A stretch of 43,957 bases of DNA from Caballeronia udeis (GTDB lineage: Bacteria; Pseudomonadota; Gammaproteobacteria; Burkholderiales; Burkholderiaceae). Below are positions 6,401 through 15,077 of the stretch, piece by piece. The position numbers were made by a program, and so were the translations under genes. How positions within the stretch are numbered: position 1 is the first letter of the stretch; each line of letters opens with the position of its first letter. The notes beneath the pieces were generated by a model. The model did not search any database, was not told the DNA's origin, and saw only the letters and a list, made by a program, of their open reading frames with translations. The DNA is taken from contig NZ_FCOK02000082.1 of the NCBI RefSeq assembly GCF_001544555.2, forward strand, positions 1 to 43,957, read 5' to 3'.

Positions 6401-7921
6401 ATGGACAGCAAGATCAGGCAGGACATCGAGGAATCCGCAGAGACGATCGCCGCTTCGGGACTGACCGGGGATTGCCGGCGTCTGGTGCAGGTGATTCTCG
6501 CGGGCGGGTCGGGCACGCGTCTGTGGCCGGTGTCGCGGGAACAATTTCCGAAGCAGTTGATTGGCGTGATCGGCACCGAGTCGTTGTTGCAGGCGACCGT
6601 GATGCGCATGAAGGACTTCCCCGCAGCGTGGGACGTGACGGCCGAGCCCGTGATCGTGTGCGGTGAAGAGCATCGCTTCGCAACCAGCGAGCAGGTGCGT
6701 GACAGCGGCGTGACAGCACGCATCGTGGTCGAGCCCGCACGCCGCGATACCGCTCCCGCGCTGACGCTCGCTGCGCTGACCGCCTGTGCCGATGGCCAGG
6801 ACGCCATCCTCGTCGCCATGCCGGCCGACCATGCCATTGCGGATCTCGATGCGTTGCATGCGTCCATCGAAACAGCTGCGCGTTTTGCACAGGCCGGCGA
6901 CATCGCCACGCTTGGCATTCCTCCTACGCGTCCCGACACCGGCTTCGGCTATATCCGCCTCGGCGACCCGCTCCAGGACGGCGCGCATCGCATTGACCGC
7001 TTCGTCGAAAAGCCTGCTGCGGAACTGGCAGCGCAATACGTGGCAGCCGGTAATTATTGGTGGAACAGCGGCATCTTCATCGTGCGTGCATCGGTATGGC
7101 TTGCCGTACTCGAACAACTCCAGCCGGAGATGCACGCGGCATGTGTCTTGTCGTACGAACAATTGAATAAAGCAGACGGATACTTGCGTCCATGCGCTGC
7201 GGAGTTCTCGAAGTCACCGTCTGATTCGATCGACTACGCGGTGATGGAGCATCTCGGCAAGCCCGATTCGCCGTTCAAGGGTGTAGTCGTACCGCTCGAA
7301 GCCGGCTGGTCCGATCTCGGTTCATGGGACGCAGTGTGGGATGCGATGGAGAAGGATGAATCCGGCAACGCGGCAAGCGGACGGGTCCTGTTCGAAGGAT
7401 CGACCGCAAGCTACGCGCGCTCGGAAGGCGGCAGGCTCGTGGCGTGTGTGGGCACGACGAACCTGATCGTGGTCGAGACCGATGACGCAGTGCTGGTGGC
7501 CGACCGCTCACGCGTGCAGGACATCAAGGGACTCGTGTCGCGCATCAAGCTTGCGAAGTCACCGGAAGCCGATGCGCATAGAAAGGTTCGCCGCCCGTGG
7601 GGTTTCTACGACTCTATCGATCACGGCGAGCGGTTCCAGGTGAAGCGCATCGTGGTGAATCCGGGCGCGCGCCTGTCGCTGCAAATGCATCACCACCGTG
7701 CGGAGCACTGGGTCGTCGTAAGCGGCACGGCGCTCGTCACGCGCGGTGAAGAAGAGTTTCTGCTGAGTGAAAACGAATCGACTTATATCCCGCTCGGTGT
7801 GCGTCACCGCCTTGAGAATCCCGGTCGCGTGCCGCTCGAAATCATTGAAGTGCAGTCTGGGACCTACCTCGGCGAAGACGACATCGTCAGATTCGACGAC
7901 AAGTATGGCCGGTGCAATTAA
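6401..7921 (+). CDS. bceA: Mannose-1-phosphate guanylyltransferase / mannose-6-phosphate isomerase (bifunctional)
   Basis: The 506-residue type II enzyme joins a nucleotidyltransferase domain and a C-terminal cupin isomerase domain. The pyrophosphorylase signature GGSGTRLWPVSREQFPKQL sits near residues 35-53 and FVEKP near 203-207. The cupin part (about 390-500) carries RPWGFYDSIDHGERFQVK and the metal-binding HHHRAEHW. Such enzymes make GDP-mannose from mannose-1-P and can interconvert fructose-6-P and mannose-6-P. Start at 6401 follows AGGA by seven bases. It is the first biosynthetic gene of the operon and feeds the downstream Gmd and Fcl. The arrangement with a priming transferase, Wza and Wzc matches the start of the cepacian bce cluster, hence the symbol; ManC/CpsB is an equivalent name. 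Confidence 0.93.
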   Translation: MDSKIRQDIEESAETIAASGLTGDCRRLVQVILAGGSGTRLWPVSREQFPKQLIGVIGTESLLQATVMRMKDFPAAWDVTAEPVIVCGEEHRFATSEQVRDSGVTARIVVEPARRDTAPALTLAALTACADGQDAILVAMPADHAIADLDALHASIETAARFAQAGDIATLGIPPTRPDTGFGYIRLGDPLQDGAHRIDRFVEKPAAELAAQYVAAGNYWWNSGIFIVRASVWLAVLEQLQPEMHAACVLSYEQLNKADGYLRPCAAEFSKSPSDSIDYAVMEHLGKPDSPFKGVVVPLEAGWSDLGSWDAVWDAMEKDESGNAASGRVLFEGSTASYARSEGGRLVACVGTTNLIVVETDDAVLVADRSRVQDIKGLVSRIKLAKSPEADAHRKVRRPWGFYDSIDHGERFQVKRIVVNPGARLSLQMHHHRAEHWVVVSGTALVTRGEEEFLLSENESTYIPLGVRHRLENPGRVPLEIIEVQSGTYLGEDDIVRFDDKYGRCN

Positions 7922-7964
7922 ACAACCGTCAAGCAAAAAAGTGAGCGGTTCGGGGAGAATAAAA

Positions 7965-9341
7965 ATGCGCGGAATAACAGACCTGCTGGCGCGAGTATTT
8001 GACGTCACCATGATCGTGCTGAGTGCGCTCGTGGCGTCGCAGATTCGTTTCGACGACATCTCGCAGCGCAGCTTCTATCTGGCGTTCGTGGCGTTCGCAG
8101 CGGCGTTGTCGCTGGCTGTGTTTCCCGCGTTCGGCGTGTATGCCTCATGGCGTGGCCGCTCGAAGAGCACGCTCGCGGGCCAGGTCGCGCTGAGCTGGCT
8201 CGTCGTGCAGGTCTGCGCGATGGTGTTGATGTTCTCCCTGCATCGTATCGACTTCGTGTCGCGTCTCTGGTTTGTCTACTGGACCGGCATGGCAGGCGCC
8301 GCGATGATCGCAGGCCGCCTGGTCACGCATAGCGTGCTGGGGCGCGTGCGTCACGCGGGCCTGAATTTGCAGCAGGTCGCAGTCGCGGGATGCGGTGAAC
8401 ATTGCGACGAGATTGTCCGCAAGATCGACACGGCGCCCGCGGCAGGTTTCCGTGCAACGGCTGCCTACAACGTACAGGCCGGCACCAAGATGAACACGCG
8501 TGTGCCGGTGTTCGAAGAGCACGAAGCATTCGCCAACTACGTGCGCACGCAGCACGTGGGCGAAGTCTGGCTCGCGCTGCCGCTGACCGAGGAACGCACG
8601 ATCCTCAAGCTTGTAGACGAGTTTCGCAACGACCTGATCAACATCCGTTTCATGCCCGACGTGCGCACGCTCGCGCTCTTCGAAGGCAGCGTGACGAACC
8701 TGCTCGGCGTGCCGACGATCAACCTGGCGGCGTCGCCGTTGCCGCCGAACGCGATGATGCAGAAGGAGATCTTCGATCGCTTCTTCGCGCTGGGCGCCTT
8801 GCTCGCGGTCTCGCCGGTCCTGCTGGCCTGCGCAATCGCGGTGAAGCTGAGTTCGCGTGGCCCGGTGTTCTTCAAACAACGCCGCAAAGGCGCGGATGGC
8901 CGCGTCTTCACCATCTACAAGTTCCGCACCATGCGCCTGCATGCGCAGAAAGCGGGCGTGCTCGAACAGGCAAAACGCGGCGACCCGCGGATCACGCGCG
9001 TAGGGGGTTTCCTGCGCCGCACGAGCCTGGATGAACTGCCGCAGTTCTTCAACGTACTGCGCGGCGACATGTCGGTGGTCGGACCGCGTCCACATGCGCT
9101 CGAACACGACGATCTGTATCAGAAGGTCGTATCGGGTTACATCCACCGCTACCGGATCAAACCCGGTATCACCGGATGGGCGCAGGTGAACGGTTTTCGC
9201 GGCGAAACCGATCGCATCGAAAAAATGGAGGGACGCGTAGCACACGATTTGTACTACCTCGGAAACTGGTCGTTCGGACTGGATATGAAAATTATCTTCG
9301 CGACGATCTTCAAGGGTTTGCGCCACACCAACGCTTATTGA
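7965..9341 (+). CDS. bceB: Undecaprenyl-phosphate glucose/galactose-1-phosphate transferase (priming enzyme)
   Basis: The 458-residue polyprenyl-phosphate hexose-1-P transferase of the WcaJ/BceB type has an N-terminal membrane region (about 1-125), a central Rossmann-like CoA_binding_3 domain (about 135-255), then a membrane hairpin and the catalytic sugar-transferase domain. Visible signatures in the latter are FTIYKFRTMR, TSLDELPQFFNVLRGDMS, VVGPRPH and ITGWAQVNGFRGET. It moves a sugar-1-phosphate, usually glucose, from UDP-sugar to undecaprenyl phosphate, starting each repeat unit at the inner membrane. The ATG at 7965 has GGGGAG eight bases before it. The reading frame extends upstream into the preceding gene, but that part has no domain. 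It lies 43 bp after bceA and 16 bp before the Wza gene, so one transcript is likely. Confidence 0.92.
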   Translation: MRGITDLLARVFDVTMIVLSALVASQIRFDDISQRSFYLAFVAFAAALSLAVFPAFGVYASWRGRSKSTLAGQVALSWLVVQVCAMVLMFSLHRIDFVSRLWFVYWTGMAGAAMIAGRLVTHSVLGRVRHAGLNLQQVAVAGCGEHCDEIVRKIDTAPAAGFRATAAYNVQAGTKMNTRVPVFEEHEAFANYVRTQHVGEVWLALPLTEERTILKLVDEFRNDLINIRFMPDVRTLALFEGSVTNLLGVPTINLAASPLPPNAMMQKEIFDRFFALGALLAVSPVLLACAIAVKLSSRGPVFFKQRRKGADGRVFTIYKFRTMRLHAQKAGVLEQAKRGDPRITRVGGFLRRTSLDELPQFFNVLRGDMSVVGPRPHALEHDDLYQKVVSGYIHRYRIKPGITGWAQVNGFRGETDRIEKMEGRVAHDLYYLGNWSFGLDMKIIFATIFKGLRHTNAY

Positions 9342-9357
9342 AGCAGGGGACGACAAC

Positions 9358-10539
9358 ATGAACAGCCAACAACTATCCGGTGCCGCGGTGCCGAACAAAA
9401 ACAGCCATGCCGTGCCTGGAACGCGTGTGGCCCTTTCTCTGGCGATTGCCGCCGTGCTTTCCGCGTGTACGCTCGTACCGGGCCAGCACATGGTCACGCC
9501 GGCTGCGTTGCCGGTCACGACCTCCGATAACGGCGACGTGACGAGCGACATGCAGATTCCGATCAAGCAGATCGACCTGACGCTGATCCGCCAGATCCAC
9601 GCGGACCAGAAGACCAGCGCCACGGCGCAGGCGCAGCTCAACCTGTTCGCCAAGCCCTCGGGTTACAAGCTCGGCTCGGGCGACGTGCTGCAGATCGTTG
9701 TCTGGGATCACCCGGAACTTGCCGCAGCACTGGGCCAGCCGGCGCAGAACACCAAGCCCAGCGACGCCGCACCGGGTTTCGTGGTCGACAGTGAAGGCAA
9801 CATCCAGTTTCCCTACGTGACCCACGCCATCCATGCCGCGGGCAAGACCGCTGAGCAGGTCCAGCGCGAGATCTATACGGACCTGAGCAAGGTGTTCGTG
9901 AAGCCGCAAGTGACGGTTCGCGTGGCTTCGTTCCGTGCGGCGCAAGTCTATGTGGACGGTGACGTGCGTGCGCCGGGTGCGCAGACGATCAACGACATTC
10001 CGATGACGCTGACTGAAGCCATCAGCCGTTCGGGCGGCTTTGCGCCGACCGCCGATCAAAGCCGCGTGACGATCACGCGCAACGGCGTGGCGTATCCCGT
10101 GAACGTCGCGCAGATGATGAAGCAGGGCAAGAACCCCGCCGAGATCATGCTGCAGCCGGGCGACATGCTGCATGTCGACTCCCGCGACGACAACACGGTC
10201 TACGTGATGGGCGAAGTGACCAAGCCCACGGCCGTGTCGCCGTTGCGCGACGGCACGCTCACGCTGGGTGAAGCGCTCGTGCAGGCGGGCCAGATCAACC
10301 AGGACACCTCCAATGCGTCGCAGCTGTTCGTGGTTCGCCAGGCAACCGGCGACTCGCCGATCATCTATCGCCTCGATGCGCGCTCGCCGGTGTCGATGTT
10401 GCTTGCGAACCAGTTTCCGCTGGAATCGAAGGACGTTGTCTATGTCGACAACAGTGGTCTTGTCCGCGCCAACCGCGTGTTGAACCTGTTGTTGCCGGCG
10501 ATCAATGCGGGCCTGACCGCCGCGATCGTAACCAAGTAG
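9358..10539 (+). CDS. bceE: Wza-type outer-membrane polysaccharide export lipoprotein
   Basis: The 393-residue precursor has a hydrophobic leader ending in the lipobox VLSAC, predicting lipidation at Cys37. The mature part starts with a polysaccharide export domain (about 100-195; YKLGSGDVLQIVVWDHPEL). Two SLBB beta-grasp domains follow (about 200-285 and 285-370; VYVDGDVRAPG, VYVMGEVTKP), and a hydrophobic C-terminal helix suits the membrane-crossing barrel of Wza. The octamer forms the channel by which the polymer leaves the cell, working with the Wzc-type kinase encoded next. AGGGGA precedes the ATG. It is slightly longer than E. coli Wza. Family assignment is firm; the symbol follows the cepacian arrangement. 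Confidence 0.93.
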   Translation: MNSQQLSGAAVPNKNSHAVPGTRVALSLAIAAVLSACTLVPGQHMVTPAALPVTTSDNGDVTSDMQIPIKQIDLTLIRQIHADQKTSATAQAQLNLFAKPSGYKLGSGDVLQIVVWDHPELAAALGQPAQNTKPSDAAPGFVVDSEGNIQFPYVTHAIHAAGKTAEQVQREIYTDLSKVFVKPQVTVRVASFRAAQVYVDGDVRAPGAQTINDIPMTLTEAISRSGGFAPTADQSRVTITRNGVAYPVNVAQMMKQGKNPAEIMLQPGDMLHVDSRDDNTVYVMGEVTKPTAVSPLRDGTLTLGEALVQAGQINQDTSNASQLFVVRQATGDSPIIYRLDARSPVSMLLANQFPLESKDVVYVDNSGLVRANRVLNLLLPAINAGLTAAIVTK

Positions 10540-10553
10540 TCCTGGAGCTGCGT

Positions 10554-10588
10554 CCGGTGCCGAAGGTCATGAAGACATCAGGCGCCGG
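10554..10588 (+). promoter_or_regulatory. Intercistronic hairpin between export genes
   Basis: CCGGTGCC (10554-10561) can pair with GGCGCCGG (10581-10588), with one G:U pair, around a 19-base loop. It occupies the 85-bp gap between the Wza and Wzc genes. There is no T run, so it is more likely an RNA-stability or partial attenuation element than a terminator. Confidence 0.3.
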
Positions 10589-10624
10589 TCCGTTTCGATT
10601 GTTCGTTTGAGTGAGCGACAAAAA

Positions 10625-12859
10625 ATGGCCATCAATTTTGAAAACCGCTATGCGGATGTGGTGTCGACGGGGGACGAGCTACGCTTGTCCGACTACCTGG
10701 CCGCCATCTTGGGGAGCTGGCGAATCATCGCCATAGTGACCCTGGCGGTGGTCGCGCTCGGCACGGCGTACGCATTCATTGCGTCACCGGTTTATCGCGC
10801 GGACGCCATGATCCAGGTAACCGAGAGCAATCCGGCGAACAACGCCAATAACAACAATGCCAACGCGGTGCAGACCGTGTCGCAGATGTTCGACGCGAAG
10901 TCGACAACCGCGGCGGAAATCGAGTTGCTGCGTTCAAGGCTGGTGGTCGAGGACACGGTCAACAAGCTGCATCTGGATATCGCGGCTCGCCCGCGCTACT
11001 TCCCGATCGTGGGCGGCATGATCAGCGACATCCTGGGCACGCGCAACGGCCAGGCGCCGGTGAGCTGGCTCTCGGGCTTCGCCTGGGGCAATGAAAGCAT
11101 CTCGGTGCCGAAGTTCGACACGCCCAAGGAAGCCTACGACAAGACGTACATCCTGACGGCCGGCGAAAACGGCAGCTATGTCCTGAGCGACCCGGACGGC
11201 ATCGCGATCCTGAACGGCAAGGTCGGTCAGGAAGCGAGCGGTACGAGCACGCTTGGGCCCGTTACGCTGCTGGTCGAGAACATGAGCGGCGAGCCGGGTG
11301 CCAAGTTCGAACTGACGCGTGCATCCACGCTCGGCACCGTGGATGCGCTGCAAAAGCGCTTGTCGGTGGCTGAAACCACGCTGCAGTCCGGCATCATCGC
11401 GTTGAGCCTTGAAGGCCACGACAGCAAGCTGACGTCGCAGATCGTGAATAACATCGCGCGCCGCTTCATCCAGCAGGATCTCGACACGCGTTCGGCGGAA
11501 GCCGGCAAGACGCTCGCGTTCCTTGAGCAGCAGTTGCCGGAGGTACGCGCGCAACTCGACCAGGCCGAGCAGAAGTACAACAACTTCCGTAACAAGCAAG
11601 GCACGGTCGACCTGAGCGAAGAAAGCCGCCTGTTGCTGCAGCAAGTCGTCGACAACAAGTCGAAGCTGATGGACCTGCAACAGCAACGCGCCGAACTCTC
11701 GCAGCGTTTCACCGCGAACCATCCGTCGGTGGCAGCGCTCGACGCACAGATCGCGGCCCTCCAGTCCGCGCAAGGTTCGCTGACCAAGAACGTGTCCGTG
11801 CTGCCCGATACCGAGCAGACCGCGCTGCGCCTGTTGCGCGACGTGCGGGTGGATACCGAGCTCTATACGAACCTGCTTAACAGCGCGCAGCAGTTGCGCG
11901 TGGCGAAGGCCGGGCAAGTAGGCAACGTGCGCGTGGTCGACTTCGCTGAACCGGCTGATGACCCTGTGCGTCCGAAGCGCCTGCTCGTGATCCTGATCAG
12001 CCTGGCCGGCGGCCTGGTTCTCGGCATCCTCGTGGCATTTATCCGCAAGGCGCTGTATGGCGGCGTGGAACGTCCGGAAGAAATCGAAAACCGCCTGGGC
12101 GTGCGTGTGTTCGCCATCGTGCCGCGCAGCAGCCAGCAATTGCGGCTGCAGCAGAAGGTCGGTTCGCGTAGCCAGGGTCTTCACGTCCTCGCCGCGACCT
12201 CGCCGGAAGACGCGGCAGTGGAAGGGATTCGCGGCCTGCGCACGTCACTGCAACTGCAGATGGCCGATGCACGCAACAACGTGGTGATGCTGACGGGTTC
12301 GCGTCCGGACGCCGGCAAGTCGTTCCTCTCGGTCAACCTCGCGACCCTGGTCGCATCGACGAGAAAGCGCGTGCTGCTGATCGACGGCGACATGCGTCGC
12401 GGCGACGTCCACTCGCACTTCGGCGTGCGTCATATGCCGGGCTTGTCGGACGTGCTGATGGGCTCGGATATCGAGTCCGCGGTGCTGCATGACGTGCTGC
12501 CGGGCGTCGACCTACTGACCAAGGGCTCGCTGCCGTCGCATCCGTCGGAACTGCTGATGAGCGATCGCATGCATGATGTGCTGGAAGTGCTCAAGCACCA
12601 GTACGACCTCGTGATCATCGATACCCCGCCGGTACTCGCGGTCACCGACGCAACCGTGATCGGCAAGCATGCCGGCACGAGCCTGCTGGTCGTGCGCCAT
12701 GGCCGCAACCAGGTGGAAGAGATCGGCGAAACGATGAAGCGCCTGCATCACGGCGGTGTGAACATGAAGGGCGTGCTGCTGACCGACGTACCGCAGTCGA
12801 AGCTGATGTCGGGCAGCTCATACACGAATTACTACGGCTACGAGAGCATCGCTGAGTAA
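10625..12859 (+). CDS. bceF: Wzc/BceF-type chain-length regulator and bacterial tyrosine autokinase
   Basis: The 744-residue inner-membrane protein has a Wzz domain with a first membrane helix (about 35-55), a long periplasmic part with coiled coils (about 290-400), a second membrane helix (about 455-478), and a cytoplasmic BY-kinase domain. The kinase shows Walker A GSRPDAGKS (near 560), Walker A' VLLIDGDMRR (near 583) and Walker B LVIIDTPP (near 661). The tail SYTNYYGYESIAE has four tyrosines (733, 736, 737, 739) for autophosphorylation, fewer than in E. coli Wzc. With Wza it controls chain length and export. I took the ATG at 10625; a TTG 18 bp upstream is possible. No Wzb-type phosphatase gene is nearby, unlike the classical wza-wzb-wzc order. 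Confidence 0.93.
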   Translation: MAINFENRYADVVSTGDELRLSDYLAAILGSWRIIAIVTLAVVALGTAYAFIASPVYRADAMIQVTESNPANNANNNNANAVQTVSQMFDAKSTTAAEIELLRSRLVVEDTVNKLHLDIAARPRYFPIVGGMISDILGTRNGQAPVSWLSGFAWGNESISVPKFDTPKEAYDKTYILTAGENGSYVLSDPDGIAILNGKVGQEASGTSTLGPVTLLVENMSGEPGAKFELTRASTLGTVDALQKRLSVAETTLQSGIIALSLEGHDSKLTSQIVNNIARRFIQQDLDTRSAEAGKTLAFLEQQLPEVRAQLDQAEQKYNNFRNKQGTVDLSEESRLLLQQVVDNKSKLMDLQQQRAELSQRFTANHPSVAALDAQIAALQSAQGSLTKNVSVLPDTEQTALRLLRDVRVDTELYTNLLNSAQQLRVAKAGQVGNVRVVDFAEPADDPVRPKRLLVILISLAGGLVLGILVAFIRKALYGGVERPEEIENRLGVRVFAIVPRSSQQLRLQQKVGSRSQGLHVLAATSPEDAAVEGIRGLRTSLQLQMADARNNVVMLTGSRPDAGKSFLSVNLATLVASTRKRVLLIDGDMRRGDVHSHFGVRHMPGLSDVLMGSDIESAVLHDVLPGVDLLTKGSLPSHPSELLMSDRMHDVLEVLKHQYDLVIIDTPPVLAVTDATVIGKHAGTSLLVVRHGRNQVEEIGETMKRLHHGGVNMKGVLLTDVPQSKLMSGSSYTNYYGYESIAE

Positions 12860-12879
12860 CGCCCGGGGAAAACAACGTT

Positions 12880-12910
12880 GCGGCGCGCGGCGCGCTTGAT
12901 GGCGCGCCGC
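12880..12910 (+). promoter_or_regulatory. GC-rich hairpin between the kinase gene and gmd
   Basis: A perfect 9-bp stem, GCGGCGCGC (12880-12888) with GCGCGCCGC (12902-12910), closes a 13-base loop in the 79-bp gap. It lacks a T run. It could separate expression of the export genes from the sugar genes by RNA processing or partial termination. Confidence 0.35.
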
Positions 12911-12938
12911 ATCCAATCCGAGACACGAGAGGCACACG

Positions 12939-14057
12939 ATGAAACGCAAGGTCGCTTTGATCACCGGCATCACCGGGCAAGACGGCTCCTACCTCGCCGA
13001 GCTGCTGCTTGCAAAAGGCTACGAGGTACACGGCATCAAGCGCCGTAGTTCACTGTTCAATACGGACCGTATCGACCACCTGTATAGCGATCCGCATGAG
13101 TCGGATCGCAAGTTCGTCCTGCATCACGGCGACTTGACGGATACGTCGAGCATCACGCGCATCGTGCAGCGCACCGAGCCGGATGAAATCTATAACCTCG
13201 GCGCGCAGAGCCACGTGCAGGTGTCGTTCGAGGAGCCGGAATACACGGCGAACGCCGACGGTCTTGGCGCGCTGCGCATTCTCGAGGCGATCCGCATTCT
13301 CGGCATGGAGAAGAAGGCGCGTTTCTACCAGGCATCGACGTCCGAACTCTACGGTCTGGTGCAGGAGTCGCCGCAGAAGGAAACCACGCCGTTCTATCCG
13401 CGCAGCCCGTATGCGGCGGCCAAGCTGTACGCGTACTGGATGACGGTGAACTATCGCGAAGCGTATGGCATGTACGCGTGCAACGGCATCCTGTTCAACC
13501 ACGAGTCACCCGTGCGCGGCGAGACCTTCGTCACGCGCAAGATCACGCGGGCGCTTGCGCGTATCGCGGTCGGCATGCAGGACGAGATGTACCTCGGCAA
13601 CCTGTCCGCCATGCGCGACTGGGGCCATGCGCGCGACTACGTCGAGATGCAGTGGCTGATGTTGCAGCAGGACCAGCCGGAAGACTTCGTGATTGCCACG
13701 GGCGAGCAGCATAGCGTGCGTGAATTCGTGATCCAGGCCGCGGCGGAGCTCGGCGTCCACATGCGCTTCGAAGGTGAAGGCGTGGACGAAGTGGGCATTG
13801 TGGACCAGGTCGAGGGGCGCGAAACGAAGATGGCGAAGGGCGATGTGATCGTCCGCGTGGACCCGCGCTATTTCCGTCCGACAGAAGTGGAAACGCTGCT
13901 CGGCGATCCGTCGAAGGCACACGCAAAACTGGGCTGGCGCCCGACGACGACCTTCTCCTCACTCGTGAAGGAAATGGTTCGTTCCGATTTTCAGATAGCA
14001 CGGCGCGACGCCCTCGTCACGCTCGCCGGATTCAAAGCGCTTGAACACCACGAGTGA
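12939..14057 (+). CDS. gmd: GDP-mannose 4,6-dehydratase
   Basis: The 372-residue extended SDR enzyme converts GDP-D-mannose to GDP-4-keto-6-deoxy-D-mannose. Seen: nucleotide-binding GITGQDGSYLAELLL (residues 8-22), the NADP-type KRRSS after the second strand, STSELYG near 135, the catalytic YAAAK (about 157-161), and the Gmd-specific NHESPVRGETFVTRK. Length is typical of the family. GAGAGG precedes the start. Its stop is followed by the fcl ATG within 5 bp, so the two are tightly coupled. In cepacian clusters the homologue (BceN) feeds a rhamnose branch; here the partner next door points to fucose instead. Confidence 0.96.
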   Translation: MKRKVALITGITGQDGSYLAELLLAKGYEVHGIKRRSSLFNTDRIDHLYSDPHESDRKFVLHHGDLTDTSSITRIVQRTEPDEIYNLGAQSHVQVSFEEPEYTANADGLGALRILEAIRILGMEKKARFYQASTSELYGLVQESPQKETTPFYPRSPYAAAKLYAYWMTVNYREAYGMYACNGILFNHESPVRGETFVTRKITRALARIAVGMQDEMYLGNLSAMRDWGHARDYVEMQWLMLQQDQPEDFVIATGEQHSVREFVIQAAAELGVHMRFEGEGVDEVGIVDQVEGRETKMAKGDVIVRVDPRYFRPTEVETLLGDPSKAHAKLGWRPTTTFSSLVKEMVRSDFQIARRDALVTLAGFKALEHHE

Positions 14058-14062
14058 ACATC

Positions 14063-15019
14063 ATGGATAAAAACGCACGCATTTTTGTGGCGGGTCACCG
14101 CGGCATGGTCGGCTCGGCGCTGGTCCGGCACCTGACCAGCGAGGGTTATCGCAACATCATCACGCGGACCAAGTCGCAACTCGACCTGACCGACCAGGTC
14201 GGGGTCAACATGTTCTTCGAGAAGGAAAGCATTGACGTGGTGTTGCTCGCGGCGGCGAAGGTCGGCGGCATTCTCGCGAATTCGACGCTGCCGGCGTCGT
14301 TCATTTACGAGAACCTCACGATCGAAACCAACGTGATTCATGCGGCCTGCCGCTGGAACGTGTCGAAGCTGGTGTTCTTCGGCTCGTCCTGCATCTATCC
14401 GAAGGCCTGTCCGCAGCCGATCAAGGAAGAGTACCTGCTGAGCTCGCCGCTCGAGCCGACCAACGAGGCGTACGCCATCGCGAAGATCGCCGGGCTGAAG
14501 CTCTGCGAAGCTTATAACCGTCAATACGGCTGCAAGTTCATCTCGCTGATGCCGACGAATCTCTACGGTCCGAACGACAACTATGACCTGAAGAGCAGCC
14601 ACGTGCTGCCGGCGCTGATCCGCAAGGCGCACGAAGCGAAGCTGAACGGCGAGAGCACGCTGACCGTGTGGGGATCGGGCACGCCGCGCCGCGAGTTCAT
14701 GCACGTGGACGATCTGGCCGGAGCCGCCGTGTTCCTGATGGAAAGCGGACGTACCGAAGGCGTGTTCAACGTGGGCGTGGGGGAGGACCTGTCCATTCGG
14801 GATCTGGCGGAGACGGTCTGCCGCGTGGTCGGCTTCCAGGGCCAGCTCGTGTTCGACGCGAGCAAGCCGGACGGCACCATGAGAAAGCTGCTGGATGTGT
14901 CGAAGCTGGCCGAGATGGGCTGGGTGGCATCTACCGGGCTTGAGCAGGGCATCCGGGCGACCTACCAGGATTTCCTGCAGCGCTACGAGGCGCTGAGCCA
15001 GCAACCGGCACACGCATGA
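14063..15019 (+). CDS. fcl: GDP-L-fucose synthase (epimerase/reductase)
   Basis: The 318-residue SDR enzyme has the WcaG/Fcl hallmarks: GHRGMVGSALVRHL at the N-terminus, GSSCIYPK with its serine and cysteine, catalytic YAIAK (about 136-140), and PTNLYGPNDNYD. The family epimerises GDP-4-keto-6-deoxy-mannose at C3 and C5 and reduces it with NADPH to GDP-L-fucose. It is not of the Rmd type, which makes GDP-D-rhamnose and lacks these motifs. A GTG at 14054 overlapping the gmd stop is an alternative start; I chose the ATG at 14063, which has GAGTGA before it. With gmd upstream this gives a complete route from GDP-mannose to GDP-L-fucose, so the polymer very probably contains fucose. Confidence 0.93.
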   Translation: MDKNARIFVAGHRGMVGSALVRHLTSEGYRNIITRTKSQLDLTDQVGVNMFFEKESIDVVLLAAAKVGGILANSTLPASFIYENLTIETNVIHAACRWNVSKLVFFGSSCIYPKACPQPIKEEYLLSSPLEPTNEAYAIAKIAGLKLCEAYNRQYGCKFISLMPTNLYGPNDNYDLKSSHVLPALIRKAHEAKLNGESTLTVWGSGTPRREFMHVDDLAGAAVFLMESGRTEGVFNVGVGEDLSIRDLAETVCRVVGFQGQLVFDASKPDGTMRKLLDVSKLAEMGWVASTGLEQGIRATYQDFLQRYEALSQQPAHA

Positions 15020-15077
15020 GCCTGAAGTTGATGAAACGCTTCGCACATGCGCGCTACCAACCAGGGATAAGTACAAA

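Noticed and set aside
8145..9653. Long minus-strand open frame (502 codons) opposite the priming transferase and Wza genes
   Set aside because: High-GC shadow: it has no recognised domain, is rich in Arg, His and Gln, and lies opposite two clear genes.
14063..15019. GDP-4-keto-6-deoxymannose reductase of the Rmd (rhamnose) type, as in cepacian
   Set aside because: The N-terminal GHRGMVGSA and GSSCIYPK motifs are those of GDP-L-fucose synthase.
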